Source: Phytoseiulus persimilis
Taxonomy: Eukaryota > Arthropoda > Arachnida > Mesostigmata > Phytoseiidae
Direction: 5' to 3'
Assembly (NCBI GenBank): GCA_037576195.1
Contig: CM075103.1
Coordinates: 34,432,723 to 34,496,722, forward strand
Length of the DNA stretch: 64,000 nucleotides
In this document: positions 35,152-43,965 of the stretch, in pieces
How positions within the stretch are numbered: position 1 is the first letter of the stretch
How the letters are laid out: each line of letters opens with the position of its first letter
Position numbers and translations under genes: made by a program
The notes under the pieces: generated by a model
What the model was told of the DNA's origin: nothing
Databases searched by the model: none
The model's input: the letters and a program-made list of their open reading frames with translations, nothing else

Positions 35152-35632
35152 CTACGCCGACAGGAAGACAGGCTTATCCCCGCTGCGATTGAAATTACCT
35201 GGGGGTTGCGCTGTGGTCCTTATGGAACAATCACATTTGACGTAGAAGCATTCGGGGTATGATGTACCCGACATGCCGCAGCACACCGTGCAGTTCACAC
35301 CTGAGGAGGGAATGAGAATACCTCCGTAAATTGAAGTCACCGATGAGCGGAGGAATTGCTGAGAAAGGTGGGTTGTAATAAGGATCATATGGTGGTGATG
35401 AGTTACTTGTTTATCGATCGAAAGCAAGTCTCCATCAAGGTATTTTGCTGCGGGAGCACAACTGTACAGCGAGTACATGAACCCAAATCCTGCTCCGGAG
35501 CTAGGTCGCTTCATTCCGGAGAATGATCTATGATCTGTGCGAAACTGGGCTTGTGCTCAACTCACCGAGCGCCGAACAGGAATGCAAAACTGTGGACGCG
35601 ATGCAGACCACCGAGAAAATCTGGCGAATCAT
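35152..35632 (-). CDS. Small secreted cysteine-rich protein, spliced
   Basis: Exon with ATG at 35632-35630 encodes a signal peptide of about 21 residues (MIRQIFSVVCIASTVLHSCS) and ends at 35566 with a GTGAGT donor, phase 1. An acceptor (CATTCCCTCCTCAG) opens an exon at 35300, also compatible with phase 1, ending in a TAG at 35152. This gives a protein of 71 residues with six cysteines clustered near the mature N-terminus in the pattern C-x2-C-C-x9-C-x4-C-x-C. A possible middle exon, 35407-35500, has good sites but changes phase, so the last exon would be read in another frame, giving four mature cysteines and an early stop. An upstream non-coding or alternative exon with a GTAAGT donor lies at about 35731-35852. 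The function is unknown; the design is that of a disulfide-rich secreted peptide. Confidence 0.6.
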
Positions 35633-35652
35633 TCCGAAGTCTCCTGTGTAGC

Positions 35653-35852
35653 GCAGGGGACACGTCAGATCAGGACACGGTTTTTGAACTTTGCTCCTCT
35701 CTTCGCCACGAATTTATGAGACTTACCACCGTATGTGATTCTTGCTTGCGATGCATTACTCCGAGAGCAGGCGTGCATCGGGCTTCAAATAACTCAATGC
35801 GTCCAGAACCACCGTCCTTGGATGTAACTCGGGGCACGTCATAGTAAATCAC
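35653..35852 (-). other. Probable 5' exon of the cysteine-rich gene
   Basis: A minus frame starting MIYYDVPRVTSKDG reaches a canonical donor (ACGGTG then GTAAGT) near 35731. The next acceptor (GCGCTACACAG) is the one that opens the signal-peptide exon at 35643. Confidence 0.4.
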
Positions 35853-36310
35853 ATCGACTTCCTCTCAGATTTCATGCCGGTAGTCTTGAGGTGTGCTCAG
35901 CCAATGATTTCGCTGGTTCATGCCGGAGTCTCCATCGTTGCCTCCCTGCGAAAGCGGCTCGGCTGGAAATCCGAAGGAAAAGCTGTTATTTTTTTCAGCT
36001 TGAATCGAGCGATTTGTGAGTCTTCCATGTACCGGGGGATCAAAGTTATACGTTTTCAGGAACATCCTCGCGAAACCTCAGAGTTCCATCGGAGGGTCGG
36101 TGATCCTAAAAAACCAACCTAATATTGTTGGGGAGACGCTGCTCTGATGGGCGGGCTTCCTCACGGAGGGTAGCAGTATGACGAGGTGGATAAGCGTGAA
36201 TTCCGGTCCACCCGGACATGTCGATCGAACGGTTTGGTGAGTCACCGGTGAGAGATGAGGTTATCATCGCCATTAGAGACTGGTCACCGTCAGCCTTGTG
36301 AAAACATAAT
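35853..36310. other. Intergenic between the two secreted-protein genes
   Basis: No frame with a recognisable motif. It would contain the promoter of the gene at 35152-35852 and lies 3' of the gene at 36455-36736. Confidence 0.3.
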
Positions 36311-36316
36311 TTTATT
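36311..36316 (-). terminator. AATAAA polyadenylation signal of the 36455-36736 gene
   Basis: TTTATT on the plus strand (AATAAA on the minus), about 140 bp past the stop codon. Confidence 0.6.
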
Positions 36317-36454
36317 ATGATCGACAGGATCGCAGAGTGTCTGCATGAATCCAAACGACAACGGATCGTCGCATCGCACGGAGTAGGGGGCTTTGAGGTC
36401 AACAGCAAAGTTCTTGCAGCAGCCGAATCCAACTTGAAGGGGTGCCAGCATCAC

Positions 36455-36736
36455 TTAACGCCCGGCCGGCATCAGCTTCGACAGGCATTCCATCAGAGGT
36501 CCGCTCTTGCCAGGGTCAGTGCCCTCGACAGCGTTCTTGGCTTCTTCAAGTTTGGCTTTGACGACTTCCATCGATGGCTGATTTTCTTGTTTCAATGGCT
36601 TCATTATCTCAACGAACTTCCCGACGCCGGCCTCGCTTATACTCAAGTCCGTAAAACACTTCTTCACATCTTCCGGATTAGGGTCTGCGAGAGCCAGGGA
36701 CGCCAACGAGAACAGAAGGAAGAGCGACGTGTTCAT
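36455..36736 (-). CDS. Small secreted protein, single exon
   Basis: A 93-residue protein. The start is the ATG at 36736, chosen over the longer upstream frame because the next residues form a clear signal peptide (MNTSLFLLFSLASLALA) with a likely cut before DPNPEDV. The mature part, about 76 residues, is helical and charged (VGKFVEIMKPLKQENQPSME, VKAKLEEAKNAVEG) with two cysteines, KKCFTDL and MECLSKLM, which could form one disulfide. It has a TATA-like box 50 bp upstream and an AATAAA downstream, so the gene is compact and intronless in its coding part. I do not recognise the family; small helical secreted proteins of this kind are common in arthropod salivary or haemolymph proteomes, which is only an analogy. 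Confidence 0.75.
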   Translation of the reverse strand: MNTSLFLLFSLASLALADPNPEDVKKCFTDLSISEAGVGKFVEIMKPLKQENQPSMEVVKAKLEEAKNAVEGTDPGKSGPLMECLSKLMPAGR

Positions 36737-36785
36737 GTCGATGCGACGTTTCCGATCGAATGTCGAAGATGATTCTTGAGTGAGG

Positions 36786-36793
36786 CTTATATC
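36786..36793 (-). promoter_or_regulatory. TATA-like box for the secreted protein gene
   Basis: GATATAAG on the minus strand about 50 bp upstream of the ATG at 36736, leaving about 20-25 bp for a 5' UTR after a start site 30 bp downstream. Confidence 0.55.
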
Positions 36794-37247
36794 GTTCGGC
36801 TTCGAGCCGCGATTCGAAAAAAGAGGCTGTTCTGCTTTTGTAGAGGTGCGAGTCACGCGAGTTTGGCCAATGATGGAGTGTAAATTACGAACGATCAAAT
36901 TGCGTGCTTTGATAACACCTTGCTACTGTTTGCACACTGTTGCGGCTTTGAACACTCTTCAGAATGTTTCTAGTGAGCTAGCGGGCTCGAGAACGGCTCA
37001 ATCCGTCAGTGTCACCAAAGTAGCAATTTCCGAATGCGGTCCGAGCTTCAAACTTTGGAAGTAAACGTCGCTGCAAATCCGAGTCGAGTATCCACTTCAG
37101 ACGCCCGCTCCGCCATTGTGAACTCGTCGAGACAATTACGAGACACCAACTCTCCGATCCCTGGTCTCCGTGATAGCCTGAGATCGGGTTGCCGAGCCTC
37201 TCATCGAGTGCAGTTCGTCTGACCTTAATGTTCTGTGAGTAACAAGC

Positions 37248-37832
37248 TTAGTGATTCAACATTCGCCGGGATTGAAAAACTTCCGAATCACTAAAAGCCC
37301 CAGGAGCTGTAGGAAGGGTTTTTGCAAACCCGGAAAAGCTCATTCCAGTTGGATGGATATTCATTGGTCGTCCCATCTCGATCTTTACACGGCAAATATA
37401 GCGGAGGGAGTCCCACATTGAGGGTAGGAGTAAGCTGATCTCGCAGCTTCGTTGAACCTGATTCGCAGGTGGGTAGCAGATGGGTTCCTGCACTCTTCTA
37501 AGGTTTTCTTCGCGTCGGATAACATCTTCAATGTGCTGTCGCCAATATGTCCACGTTTCTTTCAGGTCACTTTCTCCGGTTTTGTCTCCTGCATTGTAGA
37601 CGTTCCTGATCAAGAGATCGTTCTTCTGCGCCGCAGAGGGGCACGGGGCCCGGGCGCAGAGCTGATGGGACGCGAAGCTCGGGGCAAAAGCTCGAAGGCG
37701 TGAGACGTTCGTTGCCGGATTCGGAGTTCTGTGAATCTCCTTCACTGCAACAGGAATTCGATCCGAACCGAGAACTAAATCGCGACCCAAAAAGCTGAGC
37801 GGGCGCAGAATTGGAGTTCCAGCTCGATCCAT
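37248..37832 (-). CDS. Unassigned 194-codon open frame
   Basis: The longest non-repeat frame in this part of the window. The middle is charged and helix-like (LKETWTYWRQHIEDVIRREE) and the rest has no transmembrane segment or signal peptide. The start at 37832 has ATATAATG 20-30 bp upstream, but this could be chance. No motif is recognised, and no related frame is seen elsewhere in the window. It may be a single-exon gene, a retroelement piece, or chance. Confidence 0.35.
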   Translation of the reverse strand: MDRAGTPILRPLSFLGRDLVLGSDRIPVAVKEIHRTPNPATNVSRLRAFAPSFASHQLCARAPCPSAAQKNDLLIRNVYNAGDKTGESDLKETWTYWRQHIEDVIRREENLRRVQEPICYPPANQVQRSCEISLLLPSMWDSLRYICRVKIEMGRPMNIHPTGMSFSGFAKTLPTAPGAFSDSEVFQSRRMLNH

Positions 37833-37861
37833 CGGAGAGACTTCATTTCATTATATGTTAC

Positions 37862-37892
37862 CAGCCGGCCCTTGGCCGACTCCAGGAGTCGG
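37862..37892. other. Perfect hairpin ahead of array 2
   Basis: GGCCGACTCC and GGAGTCGGCC flank a single A at about 37872-37892, a 10-bp perfect stem 35 bp before the array leader. Confidence 0.7.
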
Positions 37893-37923
37893 CCGCGCTG
37901 TGAGCGGTTGGACGGCGTTCCGT

Positions 37924-37968
37924 GGCATCGAAGCACTTTTCACTCTCTTCACTGGGTCAGCATCATGG
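37924..37968 (+). repeat. Leader of 45-bp array 2, shared with array 1
   Basis: GGCATCGAAGCACTTTTCAC then CTTCACTGGGTCAGCATCAT; the counterpart of 17780-17822. Confidence 0.75.
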
Positions 37969-40052
37969 TTTTGAAAAGTATGGTTAGATTGGTCTCGTGA
38001 TCAACCCTACAGATTCGGAGAAATATGTTCAGATTGGTCCCGGAATCACCTCTCCAGATTTGGGAAGTAATGGTCAGATTGGTCCCGGAATGACTCCTCC
38101 AGAGTTGGAAAGTAATGCTCAGATTGGTCCCAGAATCACCCCTCCAGAGTTTGAAAGTAATGCTCAGATTGGTCCCAGAATCACCCCTCCCGAGTTGGGA
38201 AGTAATGGCCAGATTGGTCCCGGGATCACCCCTCCAGACTTGGGAAGTAGTGTTCAGATTTGTCCCGGAATCACCCCTCTAGACTTGGGAAGTAGTGTTT
38301 AGATTGGTCCCGGAATCACCCCTCCAGAGTTGAGAAGTAATGCTCAGATTGGTCGACGAATCACCCCTCCAGGGTTGGAAAGTATGGGTCAGATTGGTCC
38401 CGGAATCACCCCTCCAGGCTTGGGAGGTAATGGTCAGATTGGTCTCGGAATCACCCCTCCAGGCTTGGGAGGTAACGGTCAGATTGGTCTCGGAATCACC
38501 CCTCCAGACTTGGGAAGTAGTGTTTAGATTGGTCCCGGAATCAGCCCTCCAGAGTTGAGAAGTAATGCTCAGATTGGTCCCGGAATCACCTCTCCAGACT
38601 TGGAAAGTAATGGTCAGATTGGTCCCGGAATCAGCCCTCCAGACTTGGGAAGTAGTGTTTAGATTGGTCCCGGAATCACCCCTCCAGAGTTGAGAAGTAA
38701 TGCTCAGATTGGTCGACGAATCACCCCTCCAGGGTTGGAAAGTATGGGTCAGATTGGTCCCGGAATCACCCCTCCAGGCTTGGGAGGTAATGGTCAGATT
38801 GGTCTCGGAATCACCCCTCCAGGCTTGGGAGGTAACGGTCAGATTGGTCTCGGAATCACCCCTCCAGACTTGGGAAGTAGTGTTTAGATTGGTCCCGGAA
38901 TCAGCCCTCCAGAGTTGAGAAGTAATGCTCAGATTGGTCCCGGAATCACCTCTCCAGACTTGGAAAGTAATGGTCACCCGGAATCACCCCTCCAGAGTTG
39001 AGAAGTAATGCTCAGATTGCTCCCGGAATCACCCCTCCAGAGTTGGAAAGTAATGCTCAGATTGGTCCCGGAATCACCCCTCCAGAGTTGGAAAGTAATG
39101 GTCAGATTGGTCTCGGAATCACCCCTCCAGACTTGGGAAGTAGTGTTTAGATTGGTCCCGGAATCAGCCCTCCAGAGTTGGAAAGTAATGGTCAGATTGG
39201 TCTCGGAATCACCCCTCCAGACTTGGGAAGTAGTGTTTAGATTGGTCCCGGAATCACCCCTCCAGAGTTGGAAAGTAATGGTCAGATTGGTCTCGGAATC
39301 ACCCCTCCAGACTTGGGAAGTAGTGTTTAGATTGGTCCCGGAATCACCCCTCCAGAGTTGAGAAGTAATGCTCAGATTGCTCCCGGAATCACCCCTCCAG
39401 AGTTGGAAAGTAATGCTCAGATTGGTCTCGGAATCACCCCTCCAGAGTTGGAAAGTAATGGTCAGATTGGTCTCGGAATCACCCCTCCAGACTTGGGAAG
39501 TAGTGTTTAGATTGGTCCCGGAATCAGCCCTCCAGAGTTGAGAAGTAATGCTCAGATTGGTCCCGGAATCACCTCTCCAGACTTGGAAAGTAATGGTCAG
39601 ATTGCTCCCGGAATCACCCCTCCAGAGTTGGAAAGTAATGCTCAGATTGGTCCCGGAATCACCCCTCCAGGCTCGGGAAGCAATGGTCAGATTGGTCTCG
39701 GAATCACCTCTCCAGGCTCGGGAAGTAATGGTCAGATTGGTCTCGGAATCACCCCTCCAGACTTGGGACGTAATGCTCAGATTGGTCCCGGAATCACCTC
39801 TCCAGACTCGGGAAGTAATGGTCAGATTGGTCTCGGAATCACCCCTCCAGAGTTGGGAAGTAATGGCCAGATTGGTCCCGGAATGACTCCTCCAGGCTTG
39901 GGAAGTAGTGTTCAGACTGGTCCCGGAATCACCCCTCCAGCTTTTGAAAAGTATAGTCAGACTCGTACCGGAATCACCTCTCCAGACTCGGGAGAGTATG
40001 TTCAGATTGGTCCCGGAATCACCTCCATATGCTCCAGAAAAAGTGCGGACAA
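37969..40052 (+). repeat. 45-bp minisatellite array 2
   Basis: About 46 units of the same 45-bp family as array 1, in the same orientation, but with different common variants (AGACTTGGGAAGTAGTG and GCTCAGATTGGTCCCGG). The 335 bp at 38281-38615 is identical to 38641-38975, i.e. a higher-order repeat of eight units (360 bp). The minus strand is open for 364 codons (38974-40068) for the same arithmetical reason as in array 1. Confidence 0.97.
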
Positions 40053-40098
40053 ACAGACAAACTGACAAACTTACGAACTGACAAACTTACAGACGAAG
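40053..40098 (+). repeat. ACAAAC-type tail of array 2
   Basis: GGACAAACAGACAAACTGAC followed by further ACAAACT repeats. It corresponds to the tail of array 1 at 24162-24212. Confidence 0.75.
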
Positions 40099-40158
40099 CC
40101 GATTATGTACAGTAAGGATTATACTTCATAATCAACTTCATCATAATTAAGCAGAGCC

Positions 40159-40292
40159 GTTCTGACGGAATCGTCACTCGCGCATGCTACCGGGCACGGA
40201 CCGAAACTTTACAGTCATTCATCTCGTCATAAGCGACTGTGGAATGTTGGTCCGTGCCAGGTGGCATGCGCGAGTGGCGATTTCGTCAGAAC
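40159..40292. mobile_element. 134-bp foldback (inverted repeat) element
   Basis: The left half GTTCTGACGGAATCGTCACT and GGGCACGGACC mirror the right half, whose reverse complement is GTTCTGACGAAATCGCCACT and TGGCACGGACC. The centre pairs too (ACAGTC with GACTGT), so the whole sequence can form one hairpin. Confidence 0.85.
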
Positions 40293-40447
40293 TCCTAAGC
40301 TACATGATCCAACACGTTGATGAGAGCATGTTTCCGGACCCGCGCGTTGCCATGCAAACTCTTCGTACCATCACCGTTACAATATCTAACTGTGAGGGGT
40401 CTTTCAACGAATTGAAGGGGATCATGAGTCCTCATCATAATCGGTGA
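40287..40447 (+). pseudogene. hAT transposase C-terminal dimerisation fragment
   Basis: LLSYMIQHVDESMFPDPRVA followed by MQTLRTITVTISNCEGSFNE matches the hAT C-terminal block 'FPNLxxAxxIxLTxPVTVAxxERSFSKLKxIK'. The rest of the transposase is not adjacent. The foldback element at 40159-40292 abuts it and even supplies the first codons of the frame. Confidence 0.7.
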
Positions 40448-41430
40448 AGAAAGACGAAGCATGCGGAGAGACGGACGCAACAAGAAAAGTTTTGCCGCTG
40501 TGAAGGCCCATCGTGCGCGAGTCAGGCGAACGCCAGCCACCTGGAAAATCATTGGATATCGACCACAAGCTTTGAAAAAGCTATTTCCGCCTGAAGAGCT
40601 GAGTCCTGAATAAATTCGAACAAGGACGAGCCAACGGATCTCTCAAGCAGCTCACGCATGGAAGATGATTCAAAATGGATTCTCAACAAGTTTATCATGA
40701 TGTCAAAGTTTGTCTCGCCGTTGGAAAAGCCTAGAAACAGTAGGAGTACGTACGAACGTGAAACAGGTCGAAGGCAAACTGGAGACGAGACCCGTGAACG
40801 AAGAATGGATGATCGCGATATCTACCGGCTGCCAATCGCCATTAATCAGGGGTTACTCTGCAGAGTGACCTCGTTGTCATAGATGCTCACGGAAATCTTC
40901 GTGAATAGCGAGCTCAACCCGCTTCTCCGCGGAATCAACGTCGAAATTATTGATCTACCAAGCGTGGGATAAAGCCGAGATATATTTGTGCGGCATCTTC
41001 TACAAAAGTACTGATATCGCTGTGGGAGAGCCTAATCGTTTAGTTGGTTTAGGCGGTATGTGCCGCTTCCGAAGGCTCCATATTTTGTGAGCCTACTGTT
41101 GATCAAATTTTCCACGGCTGCTTGGATCCTCCAACGAAACACACTTGAACTGCGGAGCCCTCCGCACCTATCTCGCGGTAGACTCTGCGCTCGTGGCTCG
41201 TGGACCAATCAGAGAAATTCATCGGAACTACTCTGAGTTGAAGGCACAATGGATCATTGCAATGGTGGATGGTTTCCCCTTTTTGTTGACCCCGGGCCAT
41301 AGCATGCAGGCCTGCTACTGCAATTTCGTCATCTGAGAGGCTTGTCGTTTGGAGGATTCCAAGGTATCTGGGACAATGATACTCTGGAACAACTCCAGTG
41401 AACTCCAAAAATCACCCCCACTGACCGCCA
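40448..41430. other. No gene recognised
   Basis: Short frames on both strands (40658-40882, 41103-41408); no motif. Confidence 0.2.
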
Positions 41431-41680
41431 GGAATACGGTCAAGTCGACCTCGGAATCACCTCCATGGACTTCGAAAAGTATGGTCAGATCGACCTCGGC
41501 GTCAACTACAAGGACCCTCAAAAGTATGGTCAGATCGATCCCGGAATAACCTTCACGGACCCCCAAAAATATAGTCAGATCAATCCCATAATCACCTTCA
41601 CGGACCCCCAGAAATACGGTCAGATCGATCCCGAAATCACCTTCACGGACCCCCAAGAGTATGGTCAGATCGACCTTTGT
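41431..41680 (+). repeat. Five or six diverged 45-bp units
   Basis: Units built from GTATGGTCAGATCGAYC, CGGAATCACCT and GACCCCCA, 45 bp apart, a diverged subfamily that also occurs at 48787-49070. It also creates a 138-codon minus frame. Confidence 0.85.
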
Positions 41681-41770
41681 GATGCTCGCGGCTTCGTGTT
41701 TCCTCCAACGATGCTCATTTTGAGTTTTCATTCAGATCATACAGGCCTGCTACTTGAAGTCCGTTTTCTA

Positions 41771-41850
41771 AGGGGTCCGTTATCTGAAGGGTCCGTTATC
41801 TGAGGGGTCCGTTATCTGAGGGGTCCGTTATCTGAAGGGTCCGTTATACG
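41771..41850 (+). repeat. 17-bp tandem repeat, five units
   Basis: GGGTCCGTTATCTGAAG repeated with AAG/AGG alternation at the junction. Confidence 0.93.
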
Positions 41851-41929
41851 CGGGATTTTAGGGTAGGTCATTCTCGAAATCACCACCTAGAAGCAATCCA
41901 CTCTAACAAAGAATCGCACTGAAGAACTC

Positions 41930-42033
41930 GATCGACCGCTTCCGAATTTCGAAGAAAAAAAAAACAAGGATTGACAAAGTCACGGCCAAACCAAAATCGG
42001 GCTGTAAAATTCCCGACTTGAAAACACCGCTCT
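41930..42033. mobile_element. Right end of a MITE related to 33345-33947
   Basis: AAAAAAAAAACAAGGATTGAC, CAAAATCGGGCT, AATTCCCGACTTGAAAACAC and CGCTCTGTA line up in order with 33866-33949. No matching left end is evident. Confidence 0.5.
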
Positions 42034-42825
42034 GTACAACAACCTTCGAAGAGATACCGATTGATAGGTTACTGCACCGAGGTCAACACCGAATGAGTTC
42101 CTATCCGTTCCAATTCAAATGATGTTCCGATCCCGACATATACATTGGGAGCCCCGTAAACGTAGGGTTATGCGAACGAGCTGTTCCCAATGCGAGGAAG
42201 CATCTCTCGATTTCGGGGTCCCCGATACGCATGAGGTGAGATGGCTGATCACCGAGGCGACCACTCGTAAGCAGCGATAATAATGGATCGCTTATCATCC
42301 TATGGCTACATATTGTCTACAAGCAATACAGAGCTTGGAAGATCATTCAAGCCAAGAGAATAGCTCAAGATATCTCACAACAAGAGCAGTGTCTAACATG
42401 CGACTGCCAGGGTTCGGAAACATTCAGCACGCGAACCGTGTGCAGACCCTGCAGACCGCAAAGATCAGCTTACGTTGATTGCGACGACGAAATCTGCGGA
42501 GCTGGGTCTCGCCCAGAGTGCTCTCCCCCTCCCCTAAAGAGAATGGGGACCATTGAAACAATGCTTTTTCTCTAGGTTGAACGGCTCAGCCCGGCAGACA
42601 AGCCTCAGGAATCGAAATCACCACCGGCTCGATGATCCTCGAGCATCGAGACTGTGGTGACCAAGAGTCGGCTTGCTCCATAGCGTCGCCATTCCAGGTA
42701 TGCCCGTCCGGTGCACACTGCGCCTCCCTCTCAGCTACCTTGTTCGCTAATAGATCAAGTGTCACCACAGTTTTGGAGCACTGGTTTCCCCATTATCGAG
42801 ACTCCGCCTCATGGAGAGGGACCGC
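42034..42825. other. No gene recognised
   Basis: A frame leading into the LINE RT begins at 42632 but its first part has no RT motif. Confidence 0.2.
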
Positions 42826-43615
42826 GAAGCGCAACTTCCTCAGCAAACTTCTATCATACCTGATGAGCGAGAGATTGATTGAATTCAAAAACGGCATTCC
42901 CGGGGAACAATTCGGATTCGGGCACGGTAGATCGACTTTAACAGTCTACAGCAAAGTGCTGGAGAAAGCAGAGTGGCCGTCAAGAAGGGCAAAGCACCGT
43001 TGTACGCAATATTTGTTGACTACAAGGCTGCTTTTGACCTTGCATCAAGAACAATCATCCTCGAAAAGATGGCGTGGGCTGGTTTTCCGACCAAAATTAA
43101 TCAACGAGTTGGGAAGCAACCAGGCTTCCACTAGACGACCGGCCTCGCACAAGGGGACAATTCCCCCCCCCCCCCTCCCCCCCTCCCCCCGGCCTTTTTG
43201 ATCCTCCTAAAGGCTCTCCCCGAAACGATTGCCGAAATACATGACCTGGGCTCCTGTACCTTGTATGTGGACGACGTGGTCCTAGATTCACGCTCGAGAA
43301 CCCAACTTCAGAGAGCAATGAAGACTCTGAACAGCTACTCGGAAGCAAATGGACTTGTCATAAATGTATCAAAGACGAAACTCGCAAAATGTGGAAGAGC
43401 AGGCCCAAAAGCCGAGGCAGACGTATTCAAGCTTGGGAATGCCACCATTGAAAAAGAGAGGAGTTCCTGCTTCCTCGGAACCGAGCTGCCAAGAGACGGA
43501 GGGAACTTCGCTGGCCACGTCAAACAGAGGCTGAGGAGGCGAAGATAGCATTAAGCTCAATCCCGCGCCTGAACGAGCTGTCGCTTCAGACCGCCCTCGC
43601 CCTCTCTGAGCTGAA
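42826..43615 (+). pseudogene. LINE reverse transcriptase, broken
   Basis: Successive phases give LMSERLIEFKNGIPGEQFGF, GHGRSTLTVYSKVLEKA, then in another phase APLYAIFVDYKAAFDLASRT (RT block with the first catalytic aspartate), ILEKMAWAGFPTKI, then a GLAQGD block running into a C-rich tract at 43163-43187. Frame 43198-43548 then gives LYVDDVVLDSRS (the catalytic YxDD motif) and ANGLVINVSKTKLAKCGR (the following 'GLxINxxKTK' block). After 43548 the phase changes again and LSSIPRLNELSLQTALALSE ends the recognisable part. Several frame changes and the homopolymer tract make it non-functional. Confidence 0.8.
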
Positions 43616-43639
43616 CATATCACCGATCGCATCATCGCC

Positions 43640-43965
43640 GATGTTCAACTGTCGATATCTCGGCCCCGCAAACTCGGATCGGGATGAAACTTGCCCTGCG
43701 AGTAGACGATGGATAGGAGTACTTTTAGCGATATCTGAGAAAGTGGTCAGCCTTCTCCTCCCGGGTAAACCAACCAATTTTTTCATTTTCCTCGACTAGA
43801 AAAGTGGTTTCCGGGACCCGTCCGATAGTCCTTGAAAAGAGCTTCACAACGGGTTTTTTATCGGCGCTGTAGCTCCACTGGTTCTCGAGATATGAGCATT
43901 TCAAGTTTTCAAAAATCGATTTTTTTTCGTGGGGCTCTTACCCGGCAGGCCCTTTCACAGAGTTG
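43640..43965 (-). mobile_element. Solo arm of the 46876-47880 inverted-repeat family
   Basis: Nearly the whole arm of that element is present: GCCGATGTTCAACTGTCGAT at the inner side, TGAGAAAGTGGTCAGCCTTC, GCGCTGTAGCTCCACTGGTT and CGGCAGGCCCTTTCAC at the outer end. It lies directly behind the LINE remnant, without 45-bp units and without a second arm. Confidence 0.8.

Noticed and set aside
38974..40068. 364-codon minus-strand frame, the longest of the window
   Set aside because: It is the reverse reading of the 45-bp array and has no non-repeat part except the edge.
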